A DNA stretch of 64,000 bases, from contig NW_004955446.1 in the NCBI RefSeq assembly GCF_000276665.1, forward strand, positions 13,105,626 through 13,169,625, read 5' to 3'. The translations under genes and the position numbers were made by a program. Of the stretch, positions 1-11,216 are shown in pieces (position 1 is the stretch's first letter; each line of letters starts with the position of its first letter). Under the pieces are notes generated by a model. The model made no database searches. It worked only from the letters and a program-made list of their open reading frames with translations, and was not told where the DNA came from. This stretch comes from Chinchilla lanigera (Eukaryota > Chordata > Mammalia > Rodentia > Chinchillidae).

Positions 1-965
1 TGGGGGTCACGAGAGCCATTTGGAAGCTGGAAAACAGGAGGACCTTGTGCAATACCTGGGGAGATCCCCTGGAAGCCATTCTTTCCCTGACAGTGAAGAC
101 TGTGTGGAGCTCCAGAGAGGTCTGCATGAAGATTCCTGCTGCCTGTGCTGATGGCTGGGGAGAGGACACTAAGGGGTTGTGGGCTCCCAATGTGCTGGGA
201 GACTGGAGAGAAAAAGCTACAAAAAATGGCTTTCATCCCAGATGGCTCACTTGAGAGGTTAGAATTTGCCTCCTCAGTATTCTATAGCTGTGATGAAGAG
301 GAGGCCAAGGAGAGAAAGCAAAGAGACCGAGAAAAAACTGCTGCCTTTGTTGCAGTACTAAGAGAAACAGACCCTAAGTCTGATTCTCGGGGCCCCAAGA
401 AGAATTTGACAACTACATTCATCTGCTACCACTGTTAAAAGCCAGGCCACCTCAAGAGAAACTGCCCTAAGAAGCCCCCTGGGCCATGCCCTGAATGCAA
501 AGATGACCACTGGAGATCGGTCTGCCCTCTGAAGCAGAGGCCGCAGAGCTCAGACCTATCCTACCAGTTAGTCCAACAGGAATGAGGGGACCTGGGGAAT
601 ACTCTGCCTTCTCCCTATGGCCAGACTGTCATCTCCATGGAAGAGCCCTGGGTCATCATGACTATAGAGGAAAAGGAAAACAGCCTGTTGCTAGGTACAA
701 GCCTCTCTATCCTTCTTTTCAGTCCTGGGCTTCCTTCCAGCTGTCACACCTCAGTGAAAGGAGTCACTAGTGAGGTGGTAATATGCTATTTTTCACAACT
801 CTTAGGCTGTAACTACTTGTTAGATCTTTCTTACATATCTCTGTCTTCCTGAGAAACCACTTGGAAGATACCACCAGGTATTACAGCAGCCATTGATATT
901 TTCCTGCTAATCTGTCCATAACTCTGTAATGTTTGTATTGTTCCTATGGCATACTTTAAAAAGAA
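1..965 (+). mobile_element. Gag-pro retroposon, copy 1 (class I ERV derived, left end outside window)
   Basis: A decayed reading frame around 250-850 resembles the C-terminal part of a class I (gammaretrovirus-like) Gag followed by the start of a protease. A charged, coiled stretch (about 270-360) precedes two zinc knuckles. The first (about 424-466) has C-x2-C, H and C in the right places but carries an in-frame TAA directly after its second Cys. The second lies near 488-526. In the protease the catalytic DTGA motif is damaged by a short deletion and reads LGTS (about 692-703). The homology with the copies at 21337-22161 and 37989-38658 continues into a non-coding tail (about 848-957) and ends at an A-rich stretch. 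The left end, and so any target duplication, is outside the window. It is not a functional gene. The family assignment is firm at the level of ERV gag-pro; the exact ERV group is not determined. Confidence 0.75.
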
Positions 966-984
966 AGAGGCGAGAAACTAGAGT

Positions 985-2105
985 ATTGGGAAATTTCCCA
1001 AGAAATATAGCACAGGAAGATGCTTGAGAGGCTTCACTGTATATCTCCCAGGAATTCTCAAAGAAGGGCATGTAGAGTTAATGGAGAACACAGGAAGAAG
1101 TAACAGCCCAACATCCAAATCTTGAGGGGTTCAGGGGAATTGAGGTTTTCAGACCTCATATTAAGCAGCAGAAAACAATCTAGGTCCACAAAGAAACACC
1201 TCAGAGTGAGGCCACAAAATATCAAGGATAAATGGAAGAACTAAAACACAGCCAAAGAAGATGGATTGTAAAGGAACAATGACATTGCTGAAGGAAATTT
1301 CACTTTAAGTCTGGAGAAAAACAGAATAATTATCTTCACAATGTTAAAGTGAAATTACTGCTCATTTAGCATTTTTTTAACCTGCTAAATAGTACTCAGT
1401 GAGGCACGGCAAAGACAGAATTTTTTATGTGCAGATCCTCGCTAGAATAAAAAGGGACCTTAATAAGAAGAGAAAGGAACCCAGAGAGAAGTTATGGAAA
1501 GCAAGAAACAAACATAAGCTCAGAAATTCATTAAGAATTTTCTTTCAGTAGTGGGATTTTAATAGTTGATACAGTATTTAAAAGTAAAACCAAAATTAGC
1601 AATAGCAATAAGATGGGGGTAAGTGTTCTATGTGTAGTAAGAATATAATGCCTAGTCACATTCAGGGTAGGAATAGAAATATTGAATTTTTATACTTTGG
1701 TATTTTCCTTCAAAAAAGTATAAGTTTTCAAGCAGTGTATAAAGATCAAAAAAAGAAACAAAAATGCAGGAGGGAAACAAATTTCCAAAGGAAAAAGTAA
1801 GGAAAAGTATGATAAAGCATAAAATAAGAAATAAATTCAAATATTTACTTCCAATAAGTAAATGGGTTAAATTTATTTACTACAAAACAAATTCTCAGAT
1901 TTTTAGAAATCTAGCCACATGATATTGCTTTTAAGAGACATTCTAAACAAAATTACCATGCTGAGTATATGTAAGAAAAATATGTCATGTAAATAGTATA
2001 ACAAGAAGGTGGCAATGAAGGTTAAACAGAATTGAAAGCTAAAAGCATTTAAAAAAGAAAAATACAGCACCCATACATAATACTATAAGAAAAATTCAAT
2101 GAAAT
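985..2105 (+). mobile_element. Old L1 relic (ORF1/ORF2 junction region)
   Basis: The A-rich sense strand has the layout of an ancient mammalian L1 between the end of ORF1 and the start of ORF2. Phrases such as tccacaaagaaacac, a charged run and later ctcagatttttagaaat and aattaccatg appear in the expected order. It is full of stops and indels, so it is dead. It is cut on the right by a MaLR-type LTR. The family call rests on recognition of the general pattern, not on an alignment. Confidence 0.5.
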
Positions 2106-2111
2106 TACAAT

Positions 2112-2604
2112 TGTAAGCTGTGTTAGTCACTGTCCTTATCACTACAACAAAATTCCAAACACACAAGTAAAAGAAGAGGTTCATTTTGGCTCACGGTTTC
2201 AAAAGTCTCAGTCCTTGCACGCTGTGTGGTTAGGGACGGGAAGGAGAGTTGGAGGACTTGAGTGGATGAAAGCTGCTTACACAGGATTGCCATAATACTG
2301 GGTGTGTATAATGGGAAGTCCCTCTCTAGGTGTGGGTGGTACCGATAAACCATAAAAGGCTTATAGTATGGATGGAATAAAAGGGAAAGGGAGGCTTGCC
2401 TCACTGCAGCTGCCTCCTGCCTTCTCTGCTGTGGACTGTTTTTCCTCTGCAATGCCCCTCTGCTATGTCACTCTGCCTTGGAGCCAGCTGATTATGTGCT
2501 GAAACCTCTACAAACTGAGTCAAAAGAAACCTCTCCTTCTTTAACTTACGGGTATTGGGTATTTTGTCTCAGCAACAAGGAAAGTAACTAAGACAACATC
2601 TATA
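2112..2604 (+). mobile_element. MaLR-type LTR remnant
   Basis: It begins tgtgttagtcactgtcc and ends with the characteristic MaLR 3' part. That part contains gccttggagccagctgatta, an AAACCTCT segment, and tattttgtctcagcaacaagg followed by aagtaactaagacaa. The same 3' module occurs at 11217-11465 and 17890-18185. No internal sequence is attached, so it is a solitary LTR or fragment. Confidence 0.6.
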
Positions 2605-3410
2605 TAATTACATAATTACATAAATTTATAAACATAATACTAGGACCTAGAAATATACCAAAAAAGGCATATCTGCATTTTTTGTTAAATGTTGAAAACT
2701 GCCCATTCATTTTGAAAGATTTTAAAAAGCCTATCTGTATGCTCTAATAGCTATCAGGGAAAAAATAGGAACATAGAATATTTAAACAATAAATTATAAA
2801 GAATGGTACCATAAGCCATTTTGTCTTATTATATCAAATTTTGTTTGAAATCATCCTTGAGGATAGAAAACATTAATAAACAGGATTTTATGTATTCACA
2901 TACAGGAAATTAAGCAATACAGAAAATGTAACTACTAGTTACACAGAATCATTTATTTTTTTCAAATTTAAAATACTACTCTGTTATTTTGTGGAGGTAA
3001 ATTTGGCCAACTCAATTTCTAAAACAATTATTTTTATTTTTATTATTTTTAGTATGTAATATATAAACTGTAAATTAGTATACCAAACCAACATTTAATT
3101 CTTTCTACCTAATTATTTGATAGTCTCTAAAAAGAATAATAATCATTAGTAAAAAATGGATTTTCCATAAGCTTGAGGAAATATGAGATTTTTCCTAACC
3201 TGATGTCGGCCATTTATAGTTTGTAAAATAAGTTTTTGATACACTAAGTGATATTGACAGCAGTTTTCAGATAATCACATTAATAGGGACAAACACAAAG
3301 CCTGATCCACTGCTTTTGTTGCTCATTTGTTGATGCTGACTACTTCATAGACTAACCATATGGGATTCTATTACATATTTTTATGCACAGGATTTCCATA
3401 TATGATGGTA
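2605..3410. other. AT-rich stretch with no recognisable feature
   Basis: The DNA is AT-rich with short ORFs only. It may include decayed continuation of the L1 relic on its left. No gene, RNA or clear repeat was seen. Confidence 0.5.
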
Positions 3411-3640
3411 TAAGCCCGGTGTGGTGGGACAGACCCATAAACCCAGCATCCTGGGAGGCTGAGGCAAAAGGATCACAACATGGAGTCAAGCCTGGAAAAC
3501 TTATCAACTTAGTAAGACCCTACCTCAAAAACAAAAATAAATAAAATTGGCTGAGGATATAGTGACAGTAGGAAGGCCCCTGGGTTCAATCCCCCAGCAC
3601 TGTGAAAATAAATAAATAACTAAATAAATGACAAATAAAT
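3411..3640 (+). mobile_element. B1-ID dimer SINE
   Basis: The left half is a 7SL/B1-like monomer (agcccggtgtggtggg, later ctgggaggctgaggc, ending in ctacctcaaaaac). The right half is ID-like (ggctgaggatatagtgac, then cctgggttcaatccccc). An AAAT-rich tail follows. It is more diverged than the simple B1 and ID copies in the window, so it is an older insertion. A second dimer of the same build lies at 53345-53570. Confidence 0.8.
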
Positions 3641-4385
3641 GCACTGATGCCACCAAATTCCTCTTCCTCACCATTCAGCATTTTAAATGGCGACTACTGT
3701 ATCCCTCCATTTCAGGGACAAGAGGCTGTGCTGTTGCAAAGCTGAGGAGAATCAGACATTAAGAAAGAAAACATTGTCCAAATCCCTGATCTAGGCCATT
3801 TTCCTTCCTCATTTCCAGAATCGTAACCCCCTCCCCACAAAGGGTCCTAGCCAAGTTGTGTTTTGTATCTGTTTGCTGAGTAACATCCTATTATGAAGTA
3901 AGATGATACATTTTTGTTCTTTTTAGTTATATATGTGTGACATTGGATAGGACTGTTAAAGCAGTGTTTCATTGCAAGAGCTGTGGAACTCCAGTTGAAG
4001 TTCCTACTCTTCTCATTACCCTGCACTGTTTTCCCATAGACAGAAAATGCTAAAAGACATCTCCCAGATGTAATTATGTATACTTGGCAAACAGGAGAAA
4101 TCCTGCCAGAAAAAGACCTTCAAGGTGACACTGAGAAGCATCCATGTGCCTGCTAAGTGCACTTACCACATACGGCCAGTGTTCTAATGTCTAATGGAAA
4201 TCTTTTCTAGAAATTTAGCTGGATGTCTGTCAGCAGTTACTTTATGTATGACCATGGCACTTTAGACATGATTCTTACTGTGTGGCACAAATATGCATTG
4301 ATAGTAGGAAAGCTCTAGCTGAAAAGTATGCTGTTCCTTTTTTTTTTTTTTTTAAGTGTGCTTTTTCTGTTGGTTTTATTTTCTG

Positions 4386-4403
4386 TTCAAGATTTCCTGT
4401 TAA

Positions 4404-4434
<31 letters not shown>

Positions 4435-4525
4435 GGTACCGGGGATCAAACTCATGACATCGCACTTGCCAGGCAAGTGCTGTGCCACTGAGCTAAATCC
4501 CCAGCCCCAATTCAAGATTTCCAGT
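4386..4525 (-). mobile_element. ID-like SINE with target duplication
   Basis: A tRNA-derived ID element lies on the minus strand, with the A-box side at about 4485-4509 and the poly(A) as a T-rich run near 4402-4432. A 15-bp target duplication flanks it (4386-4400 and 4511-4525, ttcaagatttcc plus three bases, one mismatch). The duplication proves L1-type insertion. Confidence 0.9.
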
Positions 4526-5759
4526 GCTATACTTCTACCTTAAAGGATAAGCAGGTTGAGAAACAGGTCAAAGACAGGTTCAAGACCTTAGTGCAGTTTG
4601 GACTCAGGGAAATTAATTGGAACAAAGTCATCAAAATCTTCATTGACTCCAACTTAAACATATAAATTATACATACAGACAGATTTGGGGCATTGGTTCA
4701 TAATTTACAAGACATGAAATATCCTGGATAAGTTTAAGAAGACTAACTTTGAACCTGAGTTAAAAATTAGATGAAAATATAAGGTGATATTAAGGCCCAT
4801 AAAATTAGAAGGTATTATATGATACAAATACAATACATGCTATAAGACTGTCTAGTTCACTTGGTGTCACCCTGTGTGCTTTCCTGCCCACCACTTTGTT
4901 TCTGAAAGCATCTCCTGCCTTCCCACCCATGCTGTGGCCGCCTTTGCCAGCACCTTTGCCCAGCTTCCTCAGGTGGCAGAAGTCCAAATTGAATCTCTGG
5001 ACCTGTGATCCCCTCCCGGAACTCTCACCAGGCTGAGTCACCCTTCTACTTCCAGCATGGATGAAATGTCACACCTGGAGGATCTGGTTTCCTGAGCAGC
5101 CGCTAAGGAGTTGGCTGATACAACTCAGAAGTGCAGGACTGTCTACTTCCTGTAAGTGGAAACTTGACTAATGAGAAATGGAATACAGTAGGGGACCAGA
5201 TAAACAGAGTCCCTCTCCAGACTCCTGTGTGGCTGCTCTAAGATCTGTTCTCTCTCTGCAGAGACGTCTCCCTGGAGGAGTTCCATGTGCTGAGCCAACA
5301 TCCTGCCAAAGACTTGCTGAGTCCTTAGTCCATTCTGATGTGGTAGCCAGTATCACACCATGTTGCTTCTTTCCCGTTTCCACATTTTTACTATCCCGAG
5401 TTTGTAATTCCCGAATAAACAGTGGGCTGTCCAATTCCGTCTCATGCTCTAGTTTGGAGAAGAGGCTTTCTAAGACAGAACTATGACAGCAGAACAGATT
5501 TTATTAGAGTTTTGCATATTGTGCCTTTGACCCGCAGAAGTCACCCTCCACTTTTCTCCATTGCTCCCGTAACCTGCGAGGCTGTTGAACTGTATCAGAA
5601 GGGCTCCATACCCTGTGGCCACCAGTTAAGACCGCCCAGTGGGAGCCCTTTCAGGAGCTTAGAAAGAGAAAGTATTCATTCTTTTGCCTCTCTCCTTGTG
5701 AGAAGTTATTTTAGGCTGGCGGTATCCTTCCAATAAAGTTCGCTGAGGGTGTCCCTGCT
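4526..5759. other. Unassigned intergenic sequence
   Basis: Around 4850-5750 the sequence is richer in GC than its surroundings and holds short overlapping ORFs on both strands, none with recognisable domains. The part at about 5250-5450 contains AATAAA and could be the end of an old LTR. I do not support a gene here. Confidence 0.3.
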
Positions 5760-5975
5760 GGCTTATCCTTGATTTTTGAAAACTACTTCCTCCTCTCATC
5801 CCTGTGACCTGTGAGACACAACACTGGCACACTACAGGTCTCTATTTATGACAATTTCCTTTGCAGCTCCTGTACACTCTGCTCTTTCTCTTATAATTTA
5901 TTTCTTTATAAATAAATCCTGTGGGACTATTCCAATTTGAGAACGCCATCTGTTTCTTGTTGAGATCTAGAGTGG
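5760..5975 (+). mobile_element. Possible ERVL-type LTR 3' end
   Basis: The order aataaatcctgtggg, then cgccatctgtttcttg, resembles the 3' end of ERVL LTRs. A similar but clearer end occurs at 37690-37780. No internal region is attached. Confidence 0.35.
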
Positions 5976-8220
5976 AAGAGTGGTTAGATGATAATATAGT
6001 TTACCTATTTTGGAATAGTAAACAGCCATTAAAAATCAGTGTTTGGTAGTAAAGAAAACTAATGCATTTGTTTTGTTTCTTTCTTTTATCACTTAAAATG
6101 TCAAGCCATGGGGGGGGGGGCGTTCCAGCAGGAGACATAATCCTTTAACAAAGACACCGTTTACAAGAGAGTGGGCAGAGGAGAGAGAATAAAGGATTGT
6201 AAGGCACCAGCGACAAGAAAGAGCAGAATGCTCCCCATCAGAAAAAATGGGATCCCTGGGGAAATCCAAAACCTGGGCCTTGCCAGGGCCTCGTGTGCAG
6301 CACGGCCAGGAAAGAAATACCTGGCGCTCTCTTCCCTCCTGCTCACTAATCTCTCTCCAGTGTCTGGTATCCGGTCTGTGCCTCTCAAGGGCTGAACCCA
6401 GTTGGAAACTAGAATAATATGGGCTGTAGGGGTCAAACTGCTTAGGCCAAGGGGGAATGGGAAGGACAGAGAATGGGTCTGGATTGGTGGGAGCAGAAAG
6501 GGAAGCAGATGTGACCAGTATAGACAGGATAATAAATGTCATGCAAATATAATCCTAACTTTGTAAAAAGTCATTAAAAAAAAAAACAATGAACGAGATA
6601 TTAGAAGTAGCTATCTCATGACAGCAGAATAATGATTTTTATTTTTTGGTATTTGATACATTTTCTAAATAAAAGTGTTATGTATGCTTTTAAATTTTAT
6701 CTTAGGAAAAAGTGCTAATTGGAGATGCTTATGTTAATTTTTAAAGGAAATATTTCCTATTGGTGCTTCCTCATGGTAGGCATATCACTTCCTAGAATTT
6801 CCCAGAGGCAGAATATCATGGAGAAGAAGATTAAGACCAAAGGAGTAGGGGCTTGGGGTAGGAGGCTTGTTCATTTCTCAAAGCAGTAGTTGGTTTCACA
6901 CTGTTCCAATGGGAAATAATAATTTAAAGAGGGACAGTAGGTATCTCAGATAATTATATTAGAAGATCTAGAATCCTATTGATTGCTGTTAACTTTTTTA
7001 TGCAGCAAAGCTGATCTGTGATACTTTGTCAAACAAAATTTCTTAGAGTTGGATGCACAGATCTCATATAAATATATAACTACAAAGTCCTTTCAACTTC
7101 ATTAAATAGTACACAAACAGCCCTCTCAGATTTTTCTGTTTCTAAAATTACTTCTGATTTATTTTGCTTTGTTTCACTTCTTTCCCGTTTTTAACGTGAA
7201 CTATGGAAACAACGGGGAGGAGCAGAGGGAGTGTGTCTCCATCTGAGTTTGCCCTGGCGTCTTCACCCACTGCATTCTCTTCTATTCTTAGCACTCTCCT
7301 GAGGCTCACTGTCAGCGCACACTCTGCGCTGGGGGAAAAGGAAAGCAGCTACTTCCTCTGAAGAGATATTCGGTATGTATAGAATGAGATAGCAAACCTT
7401 TGGAATGGCACAGAGCAGCTGTTGAAGGCAATATTCCTAAGCAAATTCTTAACCTTTACCAGCATCTCAATTGTGAGCCAAAGCAGCAGTTCCGGAGGAT
7501 GTAAGCAACCATGGTCAGAGGCGCTGGGCAAATTTAAACACACTGCGTGAGCTCAAGTGTCCTCATCTCCACTGGCCACTAGGCTATTTAAAGCCCAGGA
7601 TTACACAAAGCAGATGAGTTACACTTTGCCATCTTCTGAAATTTAAAAATGTAAGTTGATTCTAAACAGCATGGATTAACAGTAAATTCAGTAATTGAAT
7701 TTTTTTAGTTGCCTAAACTTAATTTAATTTGAGTCAATATATGAGTCAAAATATATATTGATATTTTATAAGTACCCACAAACTATACACAATTTAAAAA
7801 TAAAACTCCAGAGAAGATTCAGGGTAGCTTAGAAAAAATGAATAAGGTATATATTTCAACTTTTTAAGAAATTAAGATTGATATCTGGAAATAATATAGT
7901 GAATTATAGATTTCAGATCCTGTTTCCAAGGACTATATTTTAAGCTCCAGACTCCATATTTTTAAAGCTCCATTTTAATTAAAATTCAGTCAGAAGAAAA
8001 ACTTATCAAGAGAAGCTTATCAGTCATAACTGGTTTTGAGCAATATAGGAAATTTTTCATAAAATGGATAAAAATCCCTTAGTTGAGTTTGGTTCTGCCT
8101 CTGGCACTGTTGGTAGTCCTGAAGAAATACTACTGTCGAATACCAAACTACAGTCTCCTACTGTATGAATATATTTAGCAATTTTCTTCACTGTATAAGA
8201 ATAATAAAGACAACCTCAAC
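5976..8220. other. Intergenic DNA downstream of HSPB3
   Basis: No gene or clear repeat is seen. It holds an 11-base G run (6110-6120) and ORFs of up to 149 codons on the minus strand (6093-6542) that show no known domain. Confidence 0.4.
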
Positions 8221-8243
8221 ATACCAGGAATTGTATATATATT

Positions 8244-8249
8244 TTTAAT
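8244..8249 (-). terminator. Likely HSPB3 poly(A) signal (ATTAAA)
   Basis: On the minus strand this reads ATTAAA, a common variant signal, about 110 bases past the HSPB3 stop codon. The distance fits the short 3' UTR expected of this small gene. It is an inference, as transcript data are not available. Confidence 0.45.
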
Positions 8250-8358
8250 CTTCATAAAAGTCATAGGAAGTCATTTCAAACACAGGTAATACACATAGTC
8301 CCATGGTACCACTGGCAGAGCTATCATCTTCCTCATTTGAACAGGAACCGCTAACTTT

Positions 8359-8817
8359 TCACTTAGTCCCCAATGGATCCTTTACTTCCACCACCAAAAT
8401 TCCATCATGACAGAGGATGGCAGACAAATCTTTGGTTTCTACACCAGCTGGCAGTTTGTACTGCCGGGTGAAACTTCGTGAGATAAAACCGTGCTCATCC
8501 ATTCTGGTTCCGTGCTGAGCTTTGATCAGCAGCCAGCCCTCAAAGGTCTGAATGATGATATCTTCGGGGAGGAACTGGACCACATCCAGCAGGATCTGAA
8601 AGCGGGATTTGCCTTCTTCGGGTGGCATGTCTGCTGTCGCTGAGTCTGCTGGAGGAAACCGCGACGCTGCTCTGGCTTTTCTCAGGTCCACGATGGTTGG
8701 CCCAGGCAGGGCATATAAAGCGTGATCCAGCCTGCAGTCTTCCAAACCTCGAGCTTCAAACTCCTCCTGGTAACGCACTGGAGTCTCTATGAGGTGCCTC
8801 AAGATAATTTTCGCCAT
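8359..8817 (-). CDS. HSPB3: Heat shock protein beta-3 (small heat-shock protein)
   Basis: HSPB3 is a small ATP-independent chaperone of skeletal muscle, heart and nerve that assembles with HSPB2 in the muscle cytosol and nucleus. The frame encodes 152 residues and starts [20 protein letters not shown], the known N-terminus of the family. The human protein has 150 residues; the two extra residues fall in the variable linker (about 48-68). The alpha-crystallin domain covers about 70-147, with conserved blocks [37 protein letters not shown] and DGILVVEVK. Arg118 occupies the position of human HSPB3 Arg116 (substituted in a distal motor neuropathy) and of alphaB-crystallin Arg120, and is intact. 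The C-terminal tail after the domain is very short, as usual for HSPB3. The coding sequence is one uninterrupted exon with no frameshift, so it looks functional. The start is the first ATG after a TATA-driven leader of roughly 70 bases. Confidence 0.98.
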   Translation of the reverse strand: MAKIILRHLIETPVRYQEEFEARGLEDCRLDHALYALPGPTIVDLRKARAASRFPPADSATADMPPEEGKSRFQILLDVVQFLPEDIIIQTFEGWLLIKAQHGTRMDEHGFISRSFTRQYKLPAGVETKDLSAILCHDGILVVEVKDPLGTK

Positions 8818-8910
8818 AGTGGAGCCCCAAGCAGCAATGAACAGCTTCCCTTCAGTGAGTGCTGAACCCTTGTGGCTGGCTGTGACCAGATCCCCCGTCA
8901 GAGCAGCTAT

Positions 8911-8920
8911 TCATTTATAG
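8911..8920 (-). promoter_or_regulatory. HSPB3 TATA box
   Basis: The minus strand reads CTATAAATGA about 95 bases upstream of the HSPB3 ATG. This would place the transcription start near 8885 and give a short 5' UTR. It is the nearest TATA-like element to the coding sequence. Confidence 0.65.
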
Positions 8921-9005
8921 CCCTGCCCAGACGCAACCACTTAATTAGGCCTGAATCAGACCACGCACACTCACTCTTGTCTTTTTACACCCTGACAATG
9001 AGTAG

Positions 9006-9015
9006 CTATTTATAG
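9006..9015. promoter_or_regulatory. MEF2-type site upstream of HSPB3
   Basis: The sequence CTATTTATAG is a perfect match to the MEF2 consensus CTA(A/T)4TAG. It lies about 190 bases upstream of the HSPB3 ATG and about 90 bases beyond the TATA box. HSPB3 is induced during muscle differentiation, so a muscle MADS-box site here is sensible. The same bases could act as a second TATA box. Confidence 0.55.
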
Positions 9016-9215
9016 GGCTTGTTTCGGAGTTGCATTTAGCACACAGCCTGCACAAGCTGCCCAAGCAGGAATCACTCTGACATTCTCAGTTAACCCTGGC
9101 AAATGTGTCTGCCTTCCTTACTTCAAGGGAAAGAGAAGAATGGGAATCAAAAATGGCATTTGAAAAATATGTAGACCAGTGGTTTCTCTTTGTGAACTAC
9201 AGTGATCTAATGGAA

Positions 9216-9280
9216 TATGAATTAGAACAGTTGAGATATGTGTGCTCATTTTATAATGTAAGTTAATACAAACACAAAGC
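9216..9280 (+). repeat. 65-bp direct repeat, copy A
   Basis: This segment starts tatgaattagaacagttga and recurs at 9911-9975 with three mismatches and no indels. The two copies are 695 bases apart in the same orientation. The segment is not part of any repeat I recognise. Confidence 0.9.
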
Positions 9281-9321
9281 TAGGGGGAGAAGACTTTAAT
9301 TAAAATTGATGAGGAATTAAG

Positions 9322-9350
<29 letters not shown>
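9322..9350. repeat. (CA)n microsatellite
   Basis: An uninterrupted CA dinucleotide run of about 14 units, followed by tatacacc. Confidence 0.95.
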
Positions 9351-9357
<7 letters not shown>

Positions 9358-9910
9358 CACATTCAAATTCATTCAGGAAGCTCTCAGCTCTCAGTCCTAC
9401 ACATTTTCTTTTATTTTATCTTTTTTTCTTTTGTGCTTATGGGACTGATGAGCCACATCATCCAGGTTTTTTGTTTTAATTTTTGACTCATTAAATGAGA
9501 TCAGATAACTAAGCTAGATAAGTTTCAATTTCACATGAGAGTAGAGAGATGTAACATGGTGAATCTTATGAGAAAAGTAAAGCTGCAGGAGAGAAAAAAG
9601 TGTCAAAGCTTTGAACTACTTCCCATTAAAGTCCACAGAGAACAATCTAGTCAAGCTCTGCTACTGATTGGGGCACTGCCCAGGAAGAGAATGTCTGGCT
9701 CTGGATGAGTAGTTTGCTTGTGAAGGGCATGTTCCTGTCTGTACCCTTTGCTGTCTCTAAGAATTGCCTAGTCTTTCCCCAGTTAGAAAGACTTCTAAAA
9801 TACCATAATATATAGAAAATAATGTATAATTATGTAAATATATTATACATGTATATTCAGTATAACCATCACTGATATCAGCATCTGAAAGTACCTTACA
9901 TATGGATTTA

Positions 9911-9975
9911 TATGAATTAGAACAGTTGAGGTATGTGTGCTCATTTTATAATGCAAGTTAATACAAATACAAAGC
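9911..9975 (+). repeat. 65-bp direct repeat, copy B
   Basis: Second copy of the segment at 9216-9280, with three base differences. The flanks of the two copies are unrelated, so the duplication ends are sharp. Confidence 0.9.
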
Positions 9976-10020
9976 ATTCTTTTATATTGGGGAAAAAAGA
10001 TAGCAGCACTTTGAGGTCAG

Positions 10021-10206
10021 AAGCTGTGGCTCAGCTGGGCGTGATGGTGCCTGTAATCCAGCATTCAGAAGGCTGAGGAAAAAGGATTGCTGCGAGTTTG
10101 AGGCCAGCTTAGGCTACATAGTTCAAGGCCAGCCTGAACTACATAAGGAGACCCTGTCTCAAAAACCAAAAAATAAAAACAGAAAATAAAGAAAACTGTG
10201 GTTCAT
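10021..10206 (+). mobile_element. B1-like SINE
   Basis: A 7SL-derived element (agctgggcgtgatgg, then aggctgaggaaaaaggattg) contains the internal duplicated gttcaaggccagcctgaac block and ends in gtctcaaaaacc plus an A-rich tail. An imperfect duplication of about 13 bases (10021-10033 and 10194-10206) appears to flank it. Confidence 0.9.
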
Positions 10207-11216
10207 GGTAGTAGGCCCTGGAAAACAGTAGATATGCAAAGTCAGTGGTTGAAGGAAAAAAGATCAAACTGCTAAAATGTTTGTGCAATTTTATTTCAGC
10301 TGATCCTCCATGTTATTTGTACATCTTTCAGGTACTTTGGTCAGCTTTTCCTCTCTCTGAAGTTGAGATTCCAAACTCGTCTCTCTCCTCAAGCCTTGTC
10401 TTGTGTCACGGTCTCACTTACCCTGGTGAGGGGACTCACCTGAGGGCTTCTGAGTCACCCCCAGACACCTGGAAGAGGGAAGTTTCCCTATACAACTTTG
10501 TTTCCACTCATGATTCTCCCATTTCTCTTCTGTGCTTTGGCCTAAACAGTTATTCCCATTCTTGCTGTTCTGTAGTCTCTCGTTAAACTTATTACCTAAA
10601 GTCAGTATCTCCCATTTTTTAAAAACAAAATCTCTTAGTCCTGTGACCTCTTCACAGCCTAACTCCTTGCATTTCAGCCTGCATTCAATGCTCATGCTCC
10701 AAGCCACTGCAATTGAACTTCCGCCCTTGATTAGGTCAAAGGCAGCTTATGTCTACAGTCATCTTTATCTTCTTTGGCCTCTCCAGCTTTTGACATAAGT
10801 CTTTCATCAGGAAAGACACACAGCTAGTTTTTCCTTAACCCCTTTAAGAGTTCAAGTAGAGTTATCTCTTATTCTACTTCCTACATTCTCAGTGGACATG
10901 CTAATGCCTTCAAGGGGGCAAAAACTGATTCTTACGGCAGCAAACATATGAGTTCCAATACTGTAGAATGGTTTGTGGTCCTCTAAAGGGTCATAGTACA
11001 TAGACAGACTATAGTATATTATTAAATTTTTATGGGGGCAATGGAGGAGAAATTAGGTGGAAAGTGTCTAAAAAATATCTAGGGGGAGATAATACAATAA
11101 TTAGGTCAGAAACATGTATATTCTGTTTCATTCATTCCTTATCAAGACCCTTGTAATAGTTAAGCTTGTCTATTTGATAAGTAAAGCACACTTCTGGGTA
11201 TGTTTGAGTGGGTCAC
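10207..11216. other. Intergenic DNA, no firm feature
   Basis: No gene is supported. The ORFs on both strands around 10245-10800 lack domains. The part at 10905-11110 has the feel of an old DNA transposon (gggggcaaaaactgattctta near its start), but I cannot place it in a family. Confidence 0.35.

Noticed and set aside
6093..6542. 149-codon ORF downstream of HSPB3
   Set aside because: No domain, an overlapping second frame is also open, and it includes an unstable G run near its end.
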